The position numbers and the translations under genes are program-made. The notes beneath the pieces were generated by a model. The model was not told the DNA's origin. It saw only the letters and a program-made list of their open reading frames with translations, and did not search any database. Of a stretch of 5,334 nucleotides of DNA, positions 1-5,334 are shown piece by piece; within the stretch, counting starts at the first letter, position 1; every line of letters starts with the position of its first letter. Origin of the DNA: CAYNYI01 sp964401455 (GTDB taxonomy: Bacteria > Fibrobacterota > OXYB2-FULL-49-7 > CAYNYI01); contig CAYNYI010000150.1 of assembly GCA_964401455.1 (NCBI GenBank), positions 1 to 5,334 of the forward strand, written 5' to 3'.

Positions 1-113
1 ATGGTTCCGCCCTCGGTTTGAAAGGTCAGGTCGTTGAAACCAAGGTCTGCCGATAGTCTCAGCAGAGGAGGGTAGGGGGCGGACTGATGAAATGATATTG
101 ATCTGTATTCCAT
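1..113 (-). CDS. Possible 5' fragment of an unidentified ORF, runs off the left edge
   Basis: A minus-strand frame opens with ATG at 113-111 and stays open for 37 codons to the window edge (it begins MEYRSISFHQ). The half nearest the edge, about bases 1-56, has a coding-like purine-N-pyrimidine codon rhythm and an alternating polar/apolar pattern. Three things argue against it. There is no Shine-Dalgarno sequence before the ATG. The ATG sits immediately after the U-tract of the upstream terminator. A 37-codon open stretch is not rare by chance. The complementary plus-strand frame is also open from base 3 to a TAG at 54-56 (ending VETKVCR) and shares the same codon rhythm, so these bases could instead be the 3' end of a convergent plus-strand gene. 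I do not recognise either product. Confidence 0.2.
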   Translation of the reverse strand, partial: MEYRSISFHQSAPYPPLLRLSADLGFNDLTFQTEGGT

Positions 114-116
114 AAT

Positions 117-141
117 AAAAACGGGGCCTTTAAAGACCCCG
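117..141 (-). terminator. Rho-independent terminator of the lipoprotein operon
   Basis: Read on the minus strand, a 7-bp stem (bases 141-135 with 128-122, six Watson-Crick pairs and one G-U, rich in G-C) closes a TTTAAA loop and is followed by five T residues (121-117). It lies 31 bp after the stop codon of the 111-residue lipoprotein gene, where an operon terminator is expected. On the plus strand the stem is followed by A residues, so it should work only for minus-strand transcription. Confidence 0.82.
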
Positions 142-171
142 AAAAATATAACTAAATCTCTGAATAGATTT

Positions 172-507
172 CTATTTTTTCTTATATGTGCTTTCGTCTG
201 ACATCCCGCCGATTTTCGTGATAAGCTTGGCCTCGGTATCTGAAATTTTCTGGAGGGTTATGTCGGCTTCGCCGAGCATAGATTTGGCCTGCCATGTAAC
301 TTTGTCTCCGCCCGCGGACTTCGGCTTGATGTCTTTAAGACCGGCCTTTGAATAATTCAAAACTCCGCCTTTTTCGATTGAAAATTTGTCCATGCCGGCT
401 TCCCAGGTTCCTTCGGCCCATTCACATCCACCGGAGCATCCGATTAGCATAAATGAAAGAATTGAAACGATTGAAAGAACGAAGATTGTTTTTGTTGCTG
501 ACCTCAT
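172..507 (-). CDS. Small lipoprotein, 111 aa, possible lipocalin-like beta-barrel
   Basis: Predicted lipid-anchored envelope protein of unknown function. The N-terminus has basic residues (R2, K6), a hydrophobic stretch (I8-I22) and a classic lipobox L21-I22-G23-C24, so the mature protein should start at acylated Cys24. The mature part (about 88 residues) is short and looks all-beta: a G-T-W motif at 33-35, then alternating polar/apolar strands around 41-53, 68-76 and 82-98, ending in S-T-Y-K-K-K. A G-x-W start with a late basic strand resembles small lipocalin-like lipoproteins, but this is inference from pattern only. The frame is open a further 29 codons upstream, to an ATG at 594. I chose the ATG at 507 because a strong ribosome binding site precedes it and the signal peptide starts there; the longer form would overlap the upstream gene and bury the signal peptide. 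It is the second gene of an operon, 31 bp after the 222-aa gene, and is followed by a terminator. Confidence 0.85.
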   Translation of the reverse strand: MRSATKTIFVLSIVSILSFMLIGCSGGCEWAEGTWEAGMDKFSIEKGGVLNYSKAGLKDIKPKSAGGDKVTWQAKSMLGEADITLQKISDTEAKLITKIGGMSDESTYKKK

Positions 508-511
508 TGGT

Positions 512-518
512 CCTCCTT
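512..518 (-). promoter_or_regulatory. Ribosome binding site that fixes the start of the 111-aa lipoprotein
   Basis: On the minus strand the sequence reads AAGGAGG, then ACCA, then ATG at 507. This near-perfect Shine-Dalgarno, four bases from the ATG, selects the internal start over the upstream ATG at 594. It lies wholly within the 31-bp gap between the two operon genes. Confidence 0.8.
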
Positions 519-538
519 TTTTAGTGAAAAAATTATGC

Positions 539-1207
539 CTACCTTTTTGGCATATCTCCGAATATAATTTTTCTGAAACCCGGAATTTCGTCAAGCTTGG
601 GGTTTGCTCTGAGTCTGGCTGTGTCTCCCGGGGTCAGTTTTTTGTAATTGAAAAGTCCCAGAAATCTCCCGGTATGAAGTGTGTCCCCGGTTTTATCAAT
701 ATATGCCGACTCAATTCTTCTGGGTTTAATATTAATATTTGCTTCAACAAGACATTCGAGATTAACATGAGGATAGCTCCGGGGGTTCCATACTGCGCCG
801 GTGGCCTCTGTCTTTAGAATTTTTATTTTGTCCTCAGAACCTTTTTGTTCGAAGGGAATCTGAATGGCGCCGCCGTTGTTTTTAATATAGGCCCTCATTT
901 TCTCAACAGTATTTTTAGAAAGATCTGAGGCTTTTTGTTTTATTTCTTCGGATTTTTTTAAAAGAGAAGTCGTTTTATCAATATTTTCGGTTCGCATTGC
1001 TTCAGCCGCTTTGCTTTCATAATCTTTTGCCTTTTCCAGAAGGGTTGAATATTCAGGGTATGCTGCCGCCGCGATTTCGGGGAGACTGCCGAGCGGGCCG
1101 TCGGAATCTATTTTTATTTTCCTGCCGTCAGAGGATTCGCTTTCTCCGCTTCCGCAAAAAGAGAACAGACCTATAAATAAAGCAATGGTAAATAGAAGTT
1201 TTTTCAT
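539..1207 (-). CDS. Exported probable lipoprotein, 222 aa, coiled coil plus C-terminal beta domain
   Basis: Function unknown. The N-terminus (MKK, then hydrophobic L4-F17, then C18-G-S-G-E) looks like a lipoprotein signal. However, the residues before Cys18 are L14-F-S-F17, with Phe at -1 instead of the usual Gly/Ala/Ser; spirochaetes are known for relaxed lipoboxes. A Ser/Asp/Glu-rich tether follows (about 19-38). Residues 50-110 are Ala/Lys/Glu-rich and strongly helical, probably a coiled coil or helical hairpin. Residues 113-218 look beta-rich, with a Y-I-D-K-T-G-D-T-L segment (169-177) and L-T-P-G-D-T (191-196). That pairing resembles FxLYD/DUF3426-type Ig-like domains, where a 'D..G..l' strand is followed by 'L.PGe', but similarity is by eye only. 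The start is supported by AAGGAGC at 1218-1212, four bases before the ATG. It is first in a two-gene operon with the 111-aa lipoprotein, behind a near-consensus promoter, so the two may act together at the same membrane. Confidence 0.85.
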   Translation of the reverse strand: MKKLLFTIALFIGLFSFCGSGESESSDGRKIKIDSDGPLGSLPEIAAAAYPEYSTLLEKAKDYESKAAEAMRTENIDKTTSLLKKSEEIKQKASDLSKNTVEKMRAYIKNNGGAIQIPFEQKGSEDKIKILKTEATGAVWNPRSYPHVNLECLVEANINIKPRRIESAYIDKTGDTLHTGRFLGLFNYKKLTPGDTARLRANPKLDEIPGFRKIIFGDMPKR

Positions 1208-1240
1208 GAAAGCTCCTTTTTAAAAACCGTTCATTAACTT

Positions 1241-1269
1241 ATTATAGCTACTTTTGAAATTGATTGCAA
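1241..1269 (-). promoter_or_regulatory. Sigma70-type promoter of the two-gene lipoprotein operon
   Basis: On the minus strand there is a -35 TTGCAA (1269-1264, four of six consensus bases), a 17-bp spacer, and a perfect -10 TATAAT (1246-1241). A pyrimidine/T-rich run with A-tracts on the opposite strand (1270-1290) sits directly upstream and could add UP-element-like activity. Transcription would begin around 1235, giving a 5' leader of roughly 25-30 bases before the ATG at 1207. No operator-like dyad is apparent, so constitutive expression by the housekeeping sigma factor is the simplest reading. Confidence 0.75.
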
Positions 1270-1325
1270 GAAATAAAAAGAAAAAAAGTATTACAGGTGT
1301 TTTGCGAAAAGAGGTTCACATATAG

Positions 1326-1374
1326 TAAATAAAACCCCGGAATTAACTGAAAGACCATTCCGGGGTTTTATTTA
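1326..1374. terminator. Strong terminator with perfect 18-bp inverted repeat, potentially bidirectional
   Basis: The arms 1326-1343 and 1357-1374 are exact reverse complements around a 13-base loop. The core is CCCCGGAAT/ATTCCGGGG, flanked by A4 on the left and T4 on the right, so a T-rich tail follows the G-C core in either direction. It begins 11 bp after the stop codon of the large minus-strand gene and ends the transcript before the lipoprotein promoter. No plus-strand gene enters from the left in the visible sequence, so the plus-direction activity may simply follow from the symmetry. Confidence 0.87.
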
Positions 1375-1385
1375 TAGATCCGGTT

Positions 1386-4300
1386 CTAGTAATCAATGCT
1401 GCCTATAAGAATTCTTATTTCTCCGTATTCTGTAACATTTTTCTTGGGGTCGGTAACTTTAAGTACCGCGAAATAGGGTCCCTTTATAAAGCCTTCCTCA
1501 GAAAGATTTATACGGGCCGCGTGTATTTTCCTGGATCCGTATCCTGCTGAAACTTTTTTAGGAAGACTCGCCGTCTTTTTCCCGAGCGCGCTGTAAACAG
1601 TCATTTCATATTCAACCAATCCATCGGCGGTGAAATAGAAGTCGATATACGGCCATCCTTCGGGCTGAGGAACGGGGCCGGCGGTAAAGCCGAGTTTATC
1701 TTTATTGTTTTTATTTCCGCCGGGAATAAATTTCTGTATAGAAGAGGCTCCTGTTGTTGAAAAAGAATAAGCCGAAACGGCTGCAATACCCGGGTCACCG
1801 TATTTCTCGATTTTTATCCACATTGTTGCGGCGGAAACGGGATGCTGCCATTCGTATTCACCGTTATTTTCCTCACCGGAAGCGATTAGGGTCCATGGAC
1901 CGGAAGAAGAAGCGGTAGAATAGTAGATATCCACAGTGGAGAAAGAACCTTCCGCAGCCCAGAAAATGTTAAGACCGGAAGCAACATCACAGGATTCTCC
2001 GGAAGAGGCTCCCGGGTTTATATCGCTGAGGCTTTCGGCTGCCGATGCGTCCGGGTCGGTGTAGAGCAGCTCCAGGGTTGTGCTTGACCAGTCCCATTGA
2101 AAGTTATCTGTCTCGCCGGAGTAAAAATCACCGGAAACTATCTCGCCGTTCGAATCATCGATACAAAGCAGGAATCCCTTTTGACTTTCGGCGGCGGAGT
2201 AGTCCCCTCTGCCGAGCCATGCTTTAACGGCGTCGGTAACGTCGAAATAGATTGAACCTTCGGAATCTATGAGTTTTTGATCAAGAGGGCTAATCGGAGA
2301 GGTTGCGTTCCCGTCCTGGTCATATCCTCTTAGAGATGAAATCCCGGCCCAATCTGTCGGAGGAGTCTCGGAGGAGGTTAGTCTGTGGACAGTGCATACT
2401 CCGGCATTGTTTATTCTGCTCACAGTAAAGTTCAGTCTCGCCTCCTGCAGTTCATAAGATGAGTTCAGGGATACCGGTTGAAAGGAACAGTAGCCCCGTG
2501 AATGTTCGCTTGTTGCATCTGTGCCAAGCGCCGCGCCATAGCTTCCTGAAACTCTTTTCTTAGGGTAGTATGATGAATTTATACCGTATGCGGTATTCGT
2601 AAGGGCGGAAAATTCAGCAGAACGGGTCGCGGCGCCGCTCTCGGAAACAGTTACCTGTTCAATCGCTATTTTCTCGGTACCATCCGAGGTGGTAATCCTG
2701 CAGGCGACGGTATATTCGCCGCTGCCGGAAAAAACAGCGGATTTCTTTATTCCGGACGCTTCAACATTGAATGTAAGGTGGTCGTAGCTGAAGTCCCACT
2801 CGTAAGAAGTTATCTCGCTTCCCGCGGCAGAAGTTTTGGAGGCATCGCATACGCATACAAGTCTGCCCGCGCCGGAATCAGGGGAGACAGAAATATCGCC
2901 CTCTATTACTGTTTCATTATCCGGGCCAAGGGCAATTACTCTCTGGGCTTCTACGTAGCCTGCTCGCTGGAATCTCGTTTCTGAATATTGATCATCCTCG
3001 TAAACCAGAGCATATAGCTTTCCGTCAACCGCAATTATGTCTGATAGGCGGGTTTGCGGATATGCGGAAGAACTGACAGAAGACGTGCTCGAAGCATCAA
3101 GCCGGTATTCGAAAACAGCAGGGCGTGAGCTTGGAGCCGAGGCGGCTGTTAAATCGATCGATACTGCTTTAAGAGTGCTGTAGTCTTGAGAGTTGTCTAT
3201 CCAGGAGATAACGGCGAATTTGCCCGCAACGGCGAGCCTAATATGGTCGAAGGCACCGGCTGCCTTTACAACGGGAAGTGATGAAAAATGCTGACCGAGG
3301 TCATAAGACCATTTTTCCTGGCCGACCCCGATATCAAATGATGTAAGAGTCCATTTTGATTGGTTCGTCTCGGCGTGGTCGGTCGGGAATACGAAGTATG
3401 CGACATAACCGCTTCCGGATGAGGAATATGCTATATTGTGTTTATAGGGGCTGACATTCGATTGTCTCTTCAAGTCGGCTCCGGTAGAAAGATCGAAGGT
3501 TTGTACGCCTGAAGGCAGGGCCCGAACCAATTGGAAATTTGAGTTCTCAGCCGGCTTCCAGGCACACCAGACTCCCTCGCCTTGTACAAACCAGGCTTTA
3601 TTCTCATTGTATGTGTCAGACTCAATAAATGGCTGCCAGGTTGATGTTGCCGGAGCTTCAAACTTATAATCAAAGACTGCCTCTACGGGGTTCGCTGTCT
3701 CCGCCGCACCCGGTCCGGAATAGCCGTCATTTGACTGATTGTCGGAATTTTCATACCGGAGCCCGACAAGCCGGAGTCCAGAGACTGTAAGCTGGTCGGT
3801 GCCGGCCGGGTCCCACGGCCCCATATAATAAATACAGTCGTTTTTTACGAGCATTGCGCCGTATCTTTTCCAGACCGGTGTTCCGTCTGAGAGTCCGGCA
3901 ATCTGCATATCCTTAACAAGATTGGATTGTACATTTCCGTCGGAAGCCACGATATTGGCGCAGCGGCCGGTATATTTGTTGGCAATATTGGTGCCGCTTG
4001 CCCGGTTGTGTCCGCTTGAATTTGTAGTGATAAGGTATGGGGAGCCCGGTTGGACATCCATGTATGAGGAGCGGTTCGCCGCATGGGAATTCTCACCGAT
4101 AGTGCCGCAGTCCCATTCATCGTAATGGAGCGGAGGGTTTCCGTCAAGAGCGTCGACGATACTTCTAATAACAGGGGAGCCGTCGAAGGTTCCCCTGCTG
4201 TCTATAAAATCATATTGCTGCATATGCTGCCAGGCATAAATTCCTTTAACGGCATTGCCTGTTGACGGGTCGAAATCGTCTATATTGTCCAGGACCCGGT

Positions 4301-4793
4301 ATGATCTGTGGGAGCAGTGGTCTCCTCCTACGATAAGATGCAGTACTCCGGTTTCCGGGTCCCAGTGAACAACTTGTTCGCCTTGAGCTGTTTCAAGCGC
4401 GTCGGCTCCGGCCCATTTAGTACCCCACCACTGGTTTGTATATATACAGTGGGCGGGGGTTCCGTCAGATGCTTTTAAAACCGTAACATGACAATCCTTG
4501 GCTCCGTGTTCGCTTGCCGCTGCATTATCGTCTGTGGAGGCTACAAGAGCGAGATAACCGTAATAAAATGTCAGATTTCTCGAAAAAAAAGCGCCTGTGC
4601 TGTTATAGCCGTCGAATGTCCATTTTGTCGGGAGGCGTGTGTCCCATTTAACTGAATAATTTCCGCCGGCGAGGTCTATATCTTTTGCCGAGGAGCTTTG
4701 ATGATAAAGCCCTTCGAAGCCCGGCCAGTTTTCAGAAAAAACGCCGCTGAAAAAAAACGAGGTTAGACAAAAAATCATTATAAACCGTTTCAT
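1386..4793 (-). CDS. Large secreted multidomain protein (PQQ-like propeller, PKD, DNRLRE-like, Ig/Fn3-like, FlgD/T9SS-like C-terminus), 1135 aa
   Basis: Predicted extracellular or cell-surface protein of unknown function. Residues 1-20 form a Sec signal peptide with a likely cut after V-F-S20 before ENWPG. Residues about 21-625 read as a PQQ-like beta-propeller: blade signatures include V-T-V-L-K-A-S-D-G (103-111), F-D-L-S-T-G (433-438), S-F-D-I-G-V-G-Q-E-K-W-S-Y-D-L-G (485-500) followed by S-S-L-P-V-V, and A-V-D-G-K-L-Y-A-L-V (588-597). Residues about 632-717 are PKD-like (Y-E-W-D-F at 664-668, G-E-Y-T-V at 692-696), though the usual G-D-G after W-D-F is lost. Residues about 727-913 match the DNRLRE pattern (R-G-Y-C-S-F-Q at 766-772, A-R-L-N-F at 785-789, I-Y-F-D-V-T-D-A-V-K-A-W-L at 848-860). 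Residues about 921-1014 look Ig/Fn3-like. After a Gly/Asn/Lys linker, 1036-1135 resembles FlgD-Ig/T9SS C-terminal modules (Y-E-M-T-V-Y-S-A-L-G-K-K, later G-P-Y-F-A-V-L-K-V). The mature chain has 14 cysteines. No catalytic motif is recognised. The start is preceded by AAAGG eight bases upstream, a modest site. It appears monocistronic, closed by its own terminator. Confidence 0.92.
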   Translation of the reverse strand: MKRFIMIFCLTSFFFSGVFSENWPGFEGLYHQSSSAKDIDLAGGNYSVKWDTRLPTKWTFDGYNSTGAFFSRNLTFYYGYLALVASTDDNAAASEHGAKDCHVTVLKASDGTPAHCIYTNQWWGTKWAGADALETAQGEQVVHWDPETGVLHLIVGGDHCSHRSYRVLDNIDDFDPSTGNAVKGIYAWQHMQQYDFIDSRGTFDGSPVIRSIVDALDGNPPLHYDEWDCGTIGENSHAANRSSYMDVQPGSPYLITTNSSGHNRASGTNIANKYTGRCANIVASDGNVQSNLVKDMQIAGLSDGTPVWKRYGAMLVKNDCIYYMGPWDPAGTDQLTVSGLRLVGLRYENSDNQSNDGYSGPGAAETANPVEAVFDYKFEAPATSTWQPFIESDTYNENKAWFVQGEGVWCAWKPAENSNFQLVRALPSGVQTFDLSTGADLKRQSNVSPYKHNIAYSSSGSGYVAYFVFPTDHAETNQSKWTLTSFDIGVGQEKWSYDLGQHFSSLPVVKAAGAFDHIRLAVAGKFAVISWIDNSQDYSTLKAVSIDLTAASAPSSRPAVFEYRLDASSTSSVSSSAYPQTRLSDIIAVDGKLYALVYEDDQYSETRFQRAGYVEAQRVIALGPDNETVIEGDISVSPDSGAGRLVCVCDASKTSAAGSEITSYEWDFSYDHLTFNVEASGIKKSAVFSGSGEYTVACRITTSDGTEKIAIEQVTVSESGAATRSAEFSALTNTAYGINSSYYPKKRVSGSYGAALGTDATSEHSRGYCSFQPVSLNSSYELQEARLNFTVSRINNAGVCTVHRLTSSETPPTDWAGISSLRGYDQDGNATSPISPLDQKLIDSEGSIYFDVTDAVKAWLGRGDYSAAESQKGFLLCIDDSNGEIVSGDFYSGETDNFQWDWSSTTLELLYTDPDASAAESLSDINPGASSGESCDVASGLNIFWAAEGSFSTVDIYYSTASSSGPWTLIASGEENNGEYEWQHPVSAATMWIKIEKYGDPGIAAVSAYSFSTTGASSIQKFIPGGNKNNKDKLGFTAGPVPQPEGWPYIDFYFTADGLVEYEMTVYSALGKKTASLPKKVSAGYGSRKIHAARINLSEEGFIKGPYFAVLKVTDPKKNVTEYGEIRILIGSIDY

Positions 4794-4815
4794 TGAAACT
4801 ACCTTTCTTTGTGCA

Positions 4816-4843
4816 TTTATGTTAGATTTAGATTGTTTGTAAA
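4816..4843 (-). promoter_or_regulatory. Candidate weak promoter for the large secreted protein
   Basis: On the minus strand, TTTACA (4843-4838, five of six -35 bases) is followed after 16 bp by CATAAA (4821-4816, four of six -10 bases). The start codon lies 23 bases beyond the -10 element. The region is generally AT-rich, so chance matches are likely. Its position between two unrelated genes and the lack of a better match make it the best candidate. The ribosome binding site AAAGG is at 4806-4802. Confidence 0.3.
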
Positions 4844-4919
4844 ATAGAGTGATTGCGCCGGGAAATGGTTCGTTTTTTTAATAAAGTACTGAAAAAAGTA
4901 CATGGGGGTTGGTGATAGT

Positions 4920-5334
4920 TTATTCTTCACCGTTGATATACTTCACTGCTTCTTCTTCATTCGGAAAAAGTTCCAGATAGTTATCAACACCCATTAGAGA
5001 GAAGAGTTCCCGGAGAGTGGCATTCGCGCCGAATGCGGCGGCCTTCCCTTTTTCGTCTTGGATTCTCTTAAGGAGTTCCTCAAGTTTTTGTGTTCCGAAA
5101 CTGTCTATCTTCTCAAGGCCAGAGAGGTCAAACAGATAGTTGCCGTCTTCCGCTGTCAAAATTTCGGTGTCAATTTGAGACAAATCTTTAAGCACAACCA
5201 TTTGGCCTGAAATGTTGATTCTGTTTATACCTTCCTCTACCTTACTGAAAAAGACAAAATCAAATTTATTTTCTTTTAATTTCTGGTTCCAGATGTCGTC
5301 CTGATTAATCTCAAATTCCACATCGGTGGCGTAT
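4920..5334 (-). CDS. STAS-domain protein (anti-sigma-factor-antagonist type), 5' end outside the window
   Basis: Cytoplasmic regulatory protein of the STAS/SpoIIAA-like fold; family members bind or release an anti-sigma kinase according to phosphorylation of one serine. Counting from the GTG at 5321, the STAS domain spans about residues 29-130: V-E-E-G-I-N-R-I-N-I-S-G (28-39) is the first strand pair. N-Y-L-F-D-L-S-G-L-E-K-I-D-S-F-G (61-76) holds the signature loop. T-L-R-E-L-F-S-L-M-G-V (102-112) is the typical late helix. The loop reads D-S-F-G rather than D-S-S-G, but Ser74 aligns with the phosphorylated Ser58 of SpoIIAA. The GTG has no Shine-Dalgarno, and the frame stays open upstream through Y-A-T-D to the edge, so the true start probably lies beyond the window. 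The roughly 28 residues before the STAS domain (including DDIWNQKLKENKFDFVFF) may be the end of another domain. No kinase, phosphatase or sigma gene is visible nearby. A separate gap and promoter separate it from the large secreted protein. Confidence 0.88.
   Translation of the reverse strand, partial: YATDVEFEINQDDIWNQKLKENKFDFVFFSKVEEGINRINISGQMVVLKDLSQIDTEILTAEDGNYLFDLSGLEKIDSFGTQKLEELLKRIQDEKGKAAAFGANATLRELFSLMGVDNYLELFPNEEEAVKYINGEE

Noticed and set aside
508..594. Upstream ATG at 594 as the start of the small lipoprotein (29 extra residues)
   Set aside because: It would overlap the preceding gene and place charged residues before the lipoprotein signal; the AAGGAGG site directly before the ATG at 507 decides the start.
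386..817. Plus-strand open frame of 143 codons
   Set aside because: It lies opposite two well-supported minus-strand lipoprotein genes with signal peptides and ribosome binding sites, and its product has no recognisable feature.
2045..2984. Plus-strand frames of 60 and 68 codons opposite the large gene
   Set aside because: They are Arg/Ser-rich antisense shadows with no supporting ribosome binding site or product similarity.
3845..4147. Minus-strand 100-codon frame inside the large gene
   Set aside because: It is an out-of-frame shadow within the propeller-coding region; its predicted product has a low-complexity, non-protein-like composition.
4886..4901. Small hairpin GTACT/AGTAC after the STAS gene as a terminator
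   Set aside because: The stem is only five base pairs and AT-rich, with an interrupted T-tract after it on the minus strand, so it is too weak to call.
1..5334. tRNA, rRNA, CRISPR array, insertion sequence or phage genes
   Set aside because: No cloverleaf, regularly spaced repeats, transposase motifs or terminal inverted repeats were seen; the only clear inverted repeats are terminators.

Overview
The window carries four genes, all on the minus strand, plus an ambiguous coding fragment at the left edge. Three of the four encode exported or lipid-anchored proteins. Together with the C-terminal module of the largest protein, this points to a diderm (Gram-negative-type) bacterium of moderate GC content, judged by eye. 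The relaxed lipobox-like signal of one small protein is reminiscent of spirochaetes. The mix of PKD, DNRLRE-like and FlgD/T9SS-like modules also occurs in FCB-group, Elusimicrobia-like and other environmental diderm lineages, so I do not assign a phylum.

Layout in minus-strand transcription order, right to left: (1) 5334-4920, the 3' part of a STAS-domain gene (anti-sigma-factor-antagonist type) whose 5' end lies outside the window. (2) A 126-bp gap with a weak candidate promoter. (3) 4793-1386, a 1135-residue secreted multidomain protein: signal peptide, about 600 residues of PQQ-like beta-propeller, a PKD-like domain, a DNRLRE-like domain, an Ig/Fn3-like domain, and a C-terminal FlgD-Ig or secretion-sorting-like domain. 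(4) 1374-1326, a perfect 18-bp inverted repeat that forms a strong terminator usable in both directions. (5) A near-consensus sigma70-type promoter at 1269-1241. (6) A two-gene operon of small lipoprotein-like genes, 1207-539 (222 aa) and 507-172 (111 aa), 31 bp apart, closed by (7) a second intrinsic terminator at 141-117. (8) The last 113 bases, which hold an open frame of uncertain strand and reality.

The two-lipoprotein unit is complete and self-contained: promoter, two genes with good ribosome binding sites, and terminator. The large exported protein appears to be its own transcription unit. Nothing in the sequence ties the STAS gene, the large surface protein and the lipoprotein operon into one pathway. 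I see no RNA gene, CRISPR array, insertion sequence or phage element. The most unusual content is the domain combination of the large protein and the unrecognised lipoprotein pair; I found no convincing evidence for a wholly new system.
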